DNA from: JAOUEA01 sp963825685
GTDB taxonomy: Bacteria; Actinomycetota; UBA4738; HRBIN12
Direction of reading: 5' to 3'
Length of the DNA stretch: 64,000 nt
Assembly (NCBI GenBank): GCA_963825685.1
Contig: CAWGUD010000035.1
Span: forward strand, 34,976-98,975
The first letter of the stretch is position 1. Every line of letters begins with the position of its first letter. A program made the position numbers and the translations under genes. Shown one piece after another: positions 53,867-64,000 of this stretch. The notes beneath the pieces were generated by a model that made no database searches, had not been told where the DNA came from, and worked only from the letters and a program-made list of their open reading frames with translations.

Positions 53867-55563
53867 CTAGTTGCCGCCCCCGCCACCCCCGCCGCCGCCC
53901 GCCTCGATCGCCACCAAGGTGCCGGTCATCGTCGTCGGGTGGACGTCGCAGACGTAGAAGTACTCGCCGGCGTCGAGGGCGTCGACGTCGAGGGTCTGCT
54001 GGATCGGACCCGGCTCGACGGCGGTCTTCCCGATCTCCTCCCCGCCTTCCTCCGTGAGCAGGTCGAAGTTGTGGGGGATGTCGGCGTCCTGGTTGTCGAT
54101 GTTCACCGTGAACGCCTCGCCCGCCGGGGCGACGAGACAGCTCGTGTCCCACGCGACCCCGCTCGCGACGATGTCGAGCAGGATCTCGCCGTCGGCGCCG
54201 CACTCGCCGCCGCCGTCGACGGGTGGTGCCGTGACATCGGCCGGGTCGACCGTCGGACTGGGGGCGGCCACCGGGAGCTCTCCGATGTCGCCCTGCACGC
54301 CGAACCGCAGGTTCTCACCCTTCACGTCGTACCAGGCGATGAACACGTTCGCGCCGTCTGGGCTCACCCCCACGGAGGCCGACCGTCCGCCGAGCGTGTC
54401 CGCGGTCTCGATCGGGGTGAAGGTCTCACCGTCGTCGCTCGTGGCCAGCACCACGCCGTCGGCGTCGTCCCAGGCGGCGACCAGGCCGCCTTCGTCGTCC
54501 ACCGCGATGCTGGTCGTCGGGGCGAGGTTCCCGGTCGCCTCGGGGTCGGCGGGGCCGCGTCGGCGATCGTCGAGAGCGACCAGCTCGCGCCGCTCTGCCG
54601 AGCGAGCTGCACGCCGCCGTCGTCGTCGTAGAACGTGAGGATGCCGTTGCCGTCGGCGTCGACCGCCATGTCGAGGCCCTGCCCGCTCACGCCGCCGGCC
54701 ACCTCGCTGGCGACCCACTCGTCGCCGTCGAGCACCGAGACCATGACCGCGCCGGCGGCCGTGTCGACCCAGGCCACGGTGGGACCCGCCGACGTCACGC
54801 CGATGCGGGTCGGCTGGGGCTGCGGGCAGCCCGCGCACTGCGGGATCGTCGCGACGGTCTGCGTGCTCCACTCGTCGCCCGACTTCGTGGCGACCCGCAC
54901 CTCCTGCCCGGAGGCGTTCACGGTGTAGGCCACCCACGGGTTGCCGTCGGCGTCCGCCGTGACGGACGCGCGCCCGATCGGACCGGCCTTGCGCAGGCCG
55001 AAGCCGTAGTCGAAGACCTTCTCCACGGAGAACGCGTCGGCCCCGCCCGCGTAGGAGACGCCGCTCTGGCTCGTCCAGACGACGTGCTTGCCGCCGGCGT
55101 CGTCGATCGCGATGTCGGTGCCGTTCGTGTTCTCGGCCGTCGCGCCGACCAGGCTCTTGTCGAACGCGGGCCCGTAGGGGATGGAGACACCGGTCGGGGT
55201 CTCGCGGACCTGGGCCGCGGCGCCCCTCGTCCACACCCCGTCGGCGGACAGGCTCGCCACGCCGATCGCGGCGCCGTCCTTGGGCTCGGGGTCGTCGGTG
55301 GTGATGTACGGCGCACCGATCGGCCGACCGACCGGGATCTCGCCCTCCTCGAGCACGGCGGGGAAGATCCAGTACGAGGTATAGGGCACGCCTTCGGCAT
55401 CGACGGCGACGCCGTTGCCGAGGCCGGCATCGTCGAGGAACTCGGCGACGAAGGGGACGAAGCGCTCGCCCTCGCCGCTGACGACCTCGCCTTCGGGGAT
55501 CGAGCCGCAGGCGGCGGCCGTGAGGGCCAGGGCACACAGGATGATCGGCAGGCGCGTGGTCAC
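53867..55563 (-). CDS. Lipoprotein with beta-propeller-like repeats and C-terminal cupredoxin domain (one frame break)
   Basis: About 565 residues when a missing base near 54552 is allowed for. A lipobox (LTAAAC) ends the signal peptide. The long middle part repeats short strands with Asp/Gly turns (DIAIDDAGGKHVVW, ASVTADADGNPWVAY, DMAVDADGNGILTF, TSIAVDDEGGLVAAW), typical of a sialidase/BNR-like propeller. The C-terminal 110 residues are a plastocyanin-type domain with ligands His (IPHNF), Cys (YFYVCDVHP), His (same) and Met (TTMTG), and end in a poly-Gly run. It is probably a surface copper protein in electron transfer or binding. The GTG start has TAGTAT 10 nt upstream. Confidence 0.78.
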
Positions 55564-55576
55564 GTCGGCGGGGATA

Positions 55577-58491
<2,915 letters not shown>

Positions 58492-58501
58492 ACGGTGAGC
58501 C

Positions 58502-58524
58502 AGTGTAGTGGCGCCCGGCGACAC
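58502..58524 (-). promoter_or_regulatory. uvrA promoter with PafBC-type TGTC-N12-TACACT
   Basis: GTGTCGCCG (58524-58516), 8 nt, then TACACT (58507-58502), 10 nt before the uvrA ATG. Spacing equals the PafBC motif TTGTCRGTG-N8-TANNNT exactly and 6 of 9 upstream positions match. Confidence 0.55.
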
Positions 58525-58586
58525 GCTCCGGGGAGCGTCGTAGCGTGTCCTGGATCACCGCCGGGATCTCCGAAGGAGGATGCACG

Positions 58587-59564
58587 ATGTCGACATCGAC
58601 GAGGGCCGGCATCGCGCGCGCCCGGACGATCGGGGCGCTCGCAGAGCGAGACGTGCCGGTCGCCTCGGTCGATGCGTCGATCCGCGAGATCCGCGCCGCG
58701 CTCCGCGGGTCTCCGCCTCGCCGCGCGCCCGCGGTGGCGGTCTTGAAGGACGGGCGCATGGCGGGGCTCCTCGCGGTCGAGGCTCTGCTGTCGGCCCCCG
58801 ACGAGACGACGGCCTCTGCATTGATGGACCCGGACCCGCCGCGCGCTCGGCCCGAGACCGACCCCGAGGTGGCGGCCTGGCAGGTCGTGAACGGCCTCGC
58901 GCACACCGTGGCGGTCGAGGACGCGGACGGGCGTTTCCTCGGCTTGGTTCCCCCACATGCGCTCCTGGCGGTGCTCGCCGCCGAGCACGAGGAAGACCTG
59001 TCGCGCCTGGGTGGCTCGCTGCACGACACGTCGGAAGCCCGGATCTCGAGCCGCGAGTCCATCGGACGGCGGCTGCGTCATCGGCTCCCGTGGCTGATCA
59101 TCGGGCTCGCCGGCGCCGCGGCCTCCGCCGTGCTCGTCCGGAGCTACGAGGCCGACCTCGCCCGCGCCGCGGTGCTCGCGGTCTTCCTGCCCGGGATCGT
59201 CTACATGGCCGATGCCGTCGGCACCCAAACCGAGACGCTCATCATCCGGGGCCTCTCCGTCGGAGTATCCATCCGCGAGGTCGTGCGTCGGGAGTCCGCG
59301 ACCGGACTGTTGATCGGGCTCACCCTGGCGGCACTGGCGTTCCCGTTCGTGCTGTGGTGGCGAGGGGACCCCGACGTGGCGATCGCGGTCGCCCTGTCGC
59401 TGCTCGCCGCGTGCAGTGTGGCGAGCGTGGTCGCCATGGCACTGCCGGCGTTGTTCCGCCGGATCGGGGTCGACCCCGCCTTCGGGAGCGGCCCGCTGGC
59501 GACGGTGATCCAGGATCTGCTCTCGATCGTGCTCTACCTCTGGATCGCGACGGCGATCGTCTGA
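58587..59564 (+). CDS. mgtE: MgtE-like divalent cation transporter, short N-terminus
   Basis: 325 residues. A CBS-pair region (about 20-150: VAVLKDGRMAGLLAVEALLS, TVAVEDADGRFLGLVPP) is followed by the five-helix MgtE membrane domain with VYMADAVGTQTETLIIRGLS, the conserved pore segment. The N-terminal superhelical MgtE_N domain of the classical magnesium gate is absent. The ATG at 58587 has GAAGGAGG 7 nt upstream. The leader is too short for a magnesium riboswitch. Mg2+ uptake is inferred; another divalent ion is possible. Confidence 0.85.
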   Translation: MSTSTRAGIARARTIGALAERDVPVASVDASIREIRAALRGSPPRRAPAVAVLKDGRMAGLLAVEALLSAPDETTASALMDPDPPRARPETDPEVAAWQVVNGLAHTVAVEDADGRFLGLVPPHALLAVLAAEHEEDLSRLGGSLHDTSEARISSRESIGRRLRHRLPWLIIGLAGAAASAVLVRSYEADLARAAVLAVFLPGIVYMADAVGTQTETLIIRGLSVGVSIREVVRRESATGLLIGLTLAALAFPFVLWWRGDPDVAIAVALSLLAACSVASVVAMALPALFRRIGVDPAFGSGPLATVIQDLLSIVLYLWIATAIV

Positions 59565-59594
59565 GGGCTCGGAACGCGGGGTGATCGGACCGCC

Positions 59595-59600
59595 TATCCT
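59595..59600 (+). promoter_or_regulatory. -10 box TATCCT, leaderless S9 peptidase
   Basis: TATCCT ends 7 nt before the ATG at 59608. It supports that ATG over the in-frame GTG at 59581. Confidence 0.55.
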
Positions 59601-59607
59601 GCACCCG

Positions 59608-61594
59608 ATGGAACGCGACCTGCGCGAGACGCCGCTGTTCAAGGACGTCGAATCCTTCTTCCGCTCGGTGCTCGAACCCGGGTTCGGCACCGCCACGCCC
59701 GCCGGCGACCCGGCCCCTTCCCCCGATCGCCGATGGCTCGCGTTCCGCGGACAGCGGCTCGACCGGCTGGAGGGCCACGCGCTCGGCCGGATCTGTCTGG
59801 TGGCCGCGGACGGCAGCGGGCTCCGACAGATCACCGACGGGCCGAACGACGACTCGGAACCGCGATGGTCCCCCGACGGCACGCGGCTGAGCTTCCGCTC
59901 CGATCGAGCGGCGAAGGGGCGGCACCAGCTGTACGTGCTCGACGTCGAGGTGCCGTCCGAGGCTCGACAGCTCGCCACCCTGCCGGGCGCCGTGGAGTGG
60001 CATCGCTGGTCGGCCGACGGCGCGCGCATCCTCGCCGGGATCGCCGGCAGCGCCGCGGAGCAGGCCGACGCGCTCGGCTCCGGCACCCTCGGCGGTGAGC
60101 AGGACGTGCCGGCGTGGGTGCCCGACGTGGAGTCGGTCGACGACGGCGACGCGGAACGGCGGTCGCTCTGGCTGGTCGACGTCGCGAGCGGCGAGGCGCG
60201 CCGGGTCTCGGCCGAGGACCGCAACGCCTGGGAAGCCGACTGGTGCGGCGCCGGCCACGCCGTCGCCGTCACCTCCGACGGCGCGGGTGAGGACGCCTGG
60301 TACGGGGCGGGGGTGTCGCTGATCGACCTGGCGAGACGGCTCGGAGCGACCGCTGGCCTCGAGCGACGTGCAGTTCGGGTGGGTCGCCGGTTCCCCGTCG
60401 GGCGCCACGGTCGCGGTGATCGAGGCCGTGTGCAGCGACCGCGTCGTGGTCTGCGGCGACCTGCGGCTGATCGACATCGCCTCGGGCTCGATGTCGCCGG
60501 TGGATCTCGGCGACGTCGACGCGTCGCGCGCCGTCTGGCTCGACGAGGATCGCCTGCTCGTCTTCGGACGCCGTGGGCTGGTCTCCCTCGCGCTCGAGGT
60601 GACGGCAGCAGGGATCGTCCGCGAGATCTGGACCACCGACGGATCGGTCGGCGAGCTCTACCACCCCAGCGGCGCCGCGTTCGGCGACGGGATCGCGGTG
60701 CTCACGTCGTCGCACCGTCGGCCGCCCTCGATCGTCGTGGTCGATCGGGAGGGTGCCGAGCGCGAGGTCGCGGCGCCGCGCCACGCCGGCCACGACGTCG
60801 TGCTCGGCGCGGTCGGACGGCGGGAGGCGATGCGCTGGACCTCCACCGACGGCCTCGAGATCGAGGGACTGCTCACGCTGCCGCCCGGCGAGGGACCGTT
60901 CCCGCTCGTGCTCGACGTGCACGGCGGCCCGATCGGCAGCTCCGACGACCGCTTCCCCGGCACGCTCGACGCGCTGCTGCTCACGCGCGGGTTCGCGATC
61001 CTCGAGCCCAACCCCCGCGGATCGACCGGACACGGTCAGGGCTTCGCCGGCCGGGTCGTCGGCGACATGGGCGGCCTCGACGTCGACGACGTGCTCACCG
61101 GCGTCGACGCCGTGGTCGCGGCCGGTCTCGCCGACCCCGATCGACTCGTGCTGACGGGGGGCAGCTACGGCGGGTTCATGGCCGCGTGGATCCCGACGCG
61201 CGATCAGCGGTTCAAGGCCTCGGTGTCGATCTCCCCGGTGACCGACTGGTGGTCCGAGCGGTTCGACAGCAGCCTCGGCGCGTGGGTGGGCGACTTCCTC
61301 GGCGGGCAGCCGCACGAGGTGCCCGAGGAGTACTCGGGCCGCAGTCCCGTGCTGCACGCCGCGAGCGTCACGACCCCGGTGCTGCTCACGTCCGGGCGCC
61401 ACGACCGGGCGACACCGGTGGGTCAGGCCGTCGAGTTCTACCGGGCGCTCCGCGAGCACGGGGTGCCCGCCGAGGTGGTGCTGTACCCGCAGGAAGGGCA
61501 CGGGGTGGGCGAGTTCCCCGCGATCCTCGATCTGGCCACGCGCACGGTCGCCTGGTTCGAGCGGTTCCTGCCAGCCACCGGCGACGGACGCTAG
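59608..61594 (+). CDS. S9 family prolyl-oligopeptidase-like peptidase (one frame break)
   Basis: About 661 residues when one extra A near 60334 is removed. The N-terminal part is a WD40-like/TolB-type beta-propeller (DGSGLRQITDGPNDDSEPRW, SPDGTRLSF). The C-terminal alpha/beta-hydrolase domain has the nucleophile in TGGSYGGFMAAW, Asp in SGRHDRATPV and His in PQEGHGVG. It should cleave short peptides, probably as an acylaminoacyl- or dipeptidyl-peptidase. The start is ATG at 59608, 7 nt after TATCCT. No signal peptide is seen, so it is cytosolic. Confidence 0.88.
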
Positions 61595-61597
61595 GCT
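61592..61597 (+). promoter_or_regulatory. -10 box TAGGCT, leaderless small gene
   Basis: TAGGCT ends 7 nt before the ATG at 61605, overlapping the stop region of the S9 peptidase. Confidence 0.55.
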
Positions 61598-61604
61598 GCC
61601 TCAC

Positions 61605-61913
61605 ATGACGACCCGCGCCGAACTCGAAGCCCTGCCGACGAAGGATCTCTACGATCGGACGATCGCCCTCGCGAAGCGCCGGCTCGACGTGGGGTTCTTC
61701 TGGGACCTGCTGAAGGCGCTGCCCGTCGCCGAGGAGGTGATCGGCGACGACGAGCGGAGCAAGACCGACGTCCGCCGGCCGCTCGCGCTGCTGAACGACC
61801 TGCTCTACGACGCCGACTCGGGCCCGCTCGGCGAGGCCCTGCGACCGATGTACGTCGACTACCTGCTGGAGCACGATCGCGCCGAGCAGGAGCCGGAGGC
61901 CGGCGACGCCTGA
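61605..61913 (+). CDS. Small hypothetical protein
   Basis: 102 residues, mostly helical by composition (YDRTIALAKRRLDVGFFWDLL, PLGEALRPMYVDYLLEHD), ending in an acidic tail. No motif recognised and no signal peptide. It has its own leaderless promoter box and is followed closely by the class V aminotransferase, possibly on one message. Confidence 0.7.
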   Translation: MTTRAELEALPTKDLYDRTIALAKRRLDVGFFWDLLKALPVAEEVIGDDERSKTDVRRPLALLNDLLYDADSGPLGEALRPMYVDYLLEHDRAEQEPEAGDA

Positions 61914-61947
61914 GCGCGACCTCGCCTCGTACCGGGACGAGTTCCCG

Positions 61948-63069
61948 GTGCTCGATCGCAAGACCTACCTGATCAGCGCGTCGCTCGGGCCGATCTCGCA
62001 TCGGGGGCGGGCGGCGCTCGACGGGTACCTCGACGCGTGGGCGACCAAGGGCGCGCCCGACCACGTCTGGTTCGAGGACATCTTCCCGCGCATGGCGGGG
62101 CTGAAGCGGTCGTTCGCGGCGCTCGCCGGGTGCGACGCCGACGAGGTCGCGATCACGACGAACATCTCGGTGGCGCTCGCGACGATCGCGTCGGCGATCG
62201 ACCTTCGGGGCTCGCGGCGACGGGTGATCCTCAGCGAGCTCGACTTCCCCACCGACGGGCACGTCTGGCTCGCCTGGGCGGCGAAGACCGGTGCCGAGAT
62301 CGTGTGGCTGCGCTCCCCCGACGGGCTCACGATCCCGATCGAGGCCTACGACGAGGCGATCGACGAACGGACGGCGATCGTGATGCTGAACCGCGTGCTC
62401 TACCGGTCGAGCGCGATCGTCGACGCGGCCGCCGTGTGCGCGATCGCTCGGGATCGCGGCGCGCTGTCGTTCGTCGACGACTACCACGGCCTCGGCATCG
62501 TGCCGCTCGACCTGCACGCCCTCGGGTGCGACCTCTACACCGCGGGCTCGCTGAAATGGATGTGCGGCGGCCCGGGCATGGTGTTCCTCTACGCGCGGCG
62601 CGACGTGCTGCCGACCCTGGAACCCGCCGTGACGGGCTGGTTCGCGACCGAGGACCCGTTCTCGTTCGACCTCGAGCACCTCACGTACCACCCGACGGCC
62701 CGCCGATTGGAACACGGCACGCCGCCGGCGCCGGTGTTCTTCCTCGCGCAGGGGGGCATCGACGTGATCTCGGAGGTCGGGGTCGAGCGGATCCGCGCGC
62801 GGCAGGGTGAGCTGACCGACCACGTGATCGCGCGGGCCGACGAGGCCGGGCTCGAGGTGCGCACACCACGCTCGCGCGACGAGCGTGGGGGCGTCGTGAA
62901 CGTGCGGGTGGGCGACGACGCGGGGGCGATCTGCCACGAGCTGCTCGAGCGCGACGTGTGCACCGACTTCCGTGGCGACGGCCTGCGGATCAGCCCGCAC
63001 TTCTTCAACACGGAAGCCGACGTCGACCGCTGCTTCGACGAGCTCCGTGCGGTGATGGCCTCGCGCTGA
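61948..63069 (+). CDS. Class V aminotransferase (PLP-dependent)
   Basis: 373 residues from GTG 61948. The fold and motifs fit class V enzymes of the kynureninase/cysteine desulfurase branch: AITTNISVALATIAS (cofactor phosphate site), FVDDYHGLGIVPLD (Asp and His near PLP) and the Schiff-base Lys in AGSLKWMCGGPG. RISPHFFNTEADVD closes the small domain. The reading frame continues upstream without a stop through ERDLASYRDEFPV, which looks like genuine protein, but holds no start codon there. A base error near the upstream stop may hide the true start. Substrate unknown. Confidence 0.8.
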   Translation: MLDRKTYLISASLGPISHRGRAALDGYLDAWATKGAPDHVWFEDIFPRMAGLKRSFAALAGCDADEVAITTNISVALATIASAIDLRGSRRRVILSELDFPTDGHVWLAWAAKTGAEIVWLRSPDGLTIPIEAYDEAIDERTAIVMLNRVLYRSSAIVDAAAVCAIARDRGALSFVDDYHGLGIVPLDLHALGCDLYTAGSLKWMCGGPGMVFLYARRDVLPTLEPAVTGWFATEDPFSFDLEHLTYHPTARRLEHGTPPAPVFFLAQGGIDVISEVGVERIRARQGELTDHVIARADEAGLEVRTPRSRDERGGVVNVRVGDDAGAICHELLERDVCTDFRGDGLRISPHFFNTEADVDRCFDELRAVMASR

Positions 63070-63120
63070 CCCTCGCCGGGTGGGCTCAGGGCGCCGGCTC
63101 GTGCTGCGGCGCTCGGCAAG

Positions 63121-63158
63121 GACCTCCGTGTTCTCACGCAGGTGCCACTACGGAGGTC
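63121..63158. terminator. Stem-loop in the convergent gap
   Basis: A perfect 9-bp stem GACCTCCGT/ACGGAGGTC (63121-63129 with 63150-63158) with a 20-nt loop, between the aminotransferase and the convergent amidohydrolase. It could end transcription from either side; the long loop makes this uncertain. Confidence 0.35.
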
Positions 63159-63201
63159 CATGCCTATCCGCTGCGAGGGAACGGCCCGTCGTGTCGAGCC
63201 G

Positions 63202-63220
63202 GTAGTCTGGTACAGACTAC
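63202..63220. terminator. Palindrome at the amidohydrolase stop
   Basis: An 8-bp stem GTAGTCTG/CAGACTAC with a 3-nt loop, overlapping the TAG stop of the minus-strand amidohydrolase. It may be a terminator or an operator-like palindrome. Confidence 0.35.
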
Positions 63221-64000
63221 TGGGAGACGACCTGTCCCGCCCTGACGACCAGCCTGATGTCAGCGAGGGCTGCGACGTCGCCGAGGGGGCTCTCCCCCAC
63301 CACGAGCAGGTCGGCCGGGGCACCGACCTCGATCGGCGCTCGCACGAACGCCTGCACCACCTCTTCGGTCGTGAGCCCCGCGGCGCGCAGCCAGCGCAGC
63401 TCGTCGACGTGCACGCCCGACGGGATCGGACCGTTCCCGAGGTCCGTGCCGTAGACGACCTCGCCGCCGGCGCGATGGAACCTCGCCAGGTTGTCGAGGG
63501 CGCACCGGAGCTCGGGCGTGTCTCGGCCGAAGCCGTGGATGTCGAGCGTCGAGACCCATCGCTGGCGAGCCGCGGCCGCGGCGATCGTCGCGTCGTCGAG
63601 GCGCTCGGTCCACGGGGTGTGCGCGAGCTCGCCGACACCGGCACCCAGGGCCCGAGCGACCTGGCCCGCACCCTGCGCGTGGGCCGTCACCGGCAGCTCG
63701 TGCTCGGCCGCCGCATCGCAGATCGCGGCCAGCACCGCGTCGCTCGGCGTCGGCCCGGCCTCCGCGTTCAGCGAGACCTTGATCGCGACCGCGCCTCTCG
63801 CCGCGAGGTCCGCCACCGCCGCCACGGCCGCCTGTGTGTCGGCGACCTCGAGACCGGTGCCCGCGGGCGCCCACGACGCCTGCGTCGGGTACCCGCCGGG
63901 GGCCGTGAGCATCGGACCGACGGCCCGGATGAACGGTCCGTTGAAGCCCGGCATCTCCGAGGCGTCGGCCAGCGGGAAGATCCGATCGGTCGGCCACGCG
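63217..64000 (-). CDS. Amidohydrolase (5' end outside window)
   Basis: 261 codons of an amidohydrolase-superfamily protein, C-terminal part only; the frame is open to the window edge. VTAHAQGAGQVARALGAGVGELAHT holds a metal-binding His and the HxxGAG-like pattern of imidazolonepropionase/Xaa-Pro-dipeptidase-type members. STLDIHGFGRD and VVYGTDLGNGPIPSG (late Asp) follow. The C-terminal barrel-side strands (GAPADLLVVGESPL) are complete. The substrate is unknown. Confidence 0.85.
   Translation of the reverse strand, partial: AWPTDRIFPLADASEMPGFNGPFIRAVGPMLTAPGGYPTQASWAPAGTGLEVADTQAAVAAVADLAARGAVAIKVSLNAEAGPTPSDAVLAAICDAAAEHELPVTAHAQGAGQVARALGAGVGELAHTPWTERLDDATIAAAAARQRWVSTLDIHGFGRDTPELRCALDNLARFHRAGGEVVYGTDLGNGPIPSGVHVDELRWLRAAGLTTEEVVQAFVRAPIEVGAPADLLVVGESPLGDVAALADIRLVVRAGQVVSQ

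Noticed and set aside
58492..58586. A magnesium riboswitch before mgtE
   Set aside because: The whole divergent gap to uvrA is 95 bp and contains the uvrA promoter; there is no room for an M-box or similar structure.

Overview
The window reads as chromosomal DNA of a high-GC member of the Actinomycetota. The main evidence is a complete Pup-proteasome locus: pup, prcB, prcA, pafA, dop and the ATPase arc, with the pafB/pafC regulators, tatA/tatC and helY beside it. Strong G/C bias at third codon positions, many GTG/TTG starts and frequent leaderless promoters (a TANNNT box 6-8 nt before the start codon) agree. I cannot name a genus. Thiolation genes resembling ttuA/ttuB next to trmI, an archaeal-type phosphoglycerate mutase, and the lack of whiA/yvcK between rapZ and gap suggest a lineage away from the well-studied Streptomyces/Mycobacterium groups.

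Layout. 1-2.3 kb: a cut amidohydrolase overlapped by a small stand-alone reverse transcriptase. 2.4-7.5 kb (+): an Lrp regulator, a lipoprotein coupled to an unusual FtsH-like membrane protease, and cysS. 7.5-18.6 kb (-): an M24 peptidase, two diacylglycerol-kinase-like proteins (one with a degenerate motif), helY, an alpha/beta hydrolase, tatC/tatA, small proteins and pafC/pafB. 18.6-20.5 kb (+): a hypothetical, a DUF202 protein and a hydrolase. 20.5-27 kb (-): pafA, prcA, prcB, pup, dop, arc. 27-30.3 kb (-): trmI, ttuA, a TtuB-like ubiquitin-fold protein and an HtrA-like lipoprotein protease. 30.4-36.4 kb (-): two tandem DmdA/GcvT-like proteins, a Rieske oxygenase, a small secreted protein and an amidohydrolase. 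36.4-39.6 kb: an ABC-F ATPase, a DUF4397 protein and a DUF456 protein. 39.8-46.5 kb (-): tRNA-Leu(GAG), secG and an oligopeptide ABC transporter. 46.6-53.8 kb (-): apgM, tpiA, pgk, gap, rapZ and uvrC. 53.9-58.5 kb (-): a lipoprotein with a C-terminal cupredoxin domain and uvrA. 58.6-63.1 kb (+): an MgtE-like transporter, an S9 peptidase, a small hypothetical and a class V aminotransferase. A cut amidohydrolase (-) ends the window.

How the genes work together. Proteolysis dominates: Pup is ligated by PafA, removed by Dop, and substrates are unfolded by ARC into PrcAB. An FtsH-like and an HtrA-like protease serve the envelope. PafBC is expected to control DNA repair, and the uvrA and uvrC promoters both carry a matching TGTC-N12-TANNNT arrangement. 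Lower glycolysis is a compact gap, pgk, tpiA, apgM block. TrmI and TtuA act on neighbouring positions of the tRNA T-loop. The Rieske/DmdA-like cluster looks like a demethylation pathway for a methylated amine or similar compound.

Quality warning. I count 23 single-base frame breaks in 16 otherwise well-preserved genes, including uvrA, pgk and the ftsH-like gene; 19 behave as one extra base. Seven lie in oppA alone. I read most of these as sequence errors, not biology, and give whole-gene coordinates across them. Two apparent fusion proteins, Pgk-TpiA and DUF202-hydrolase, are explained this way.
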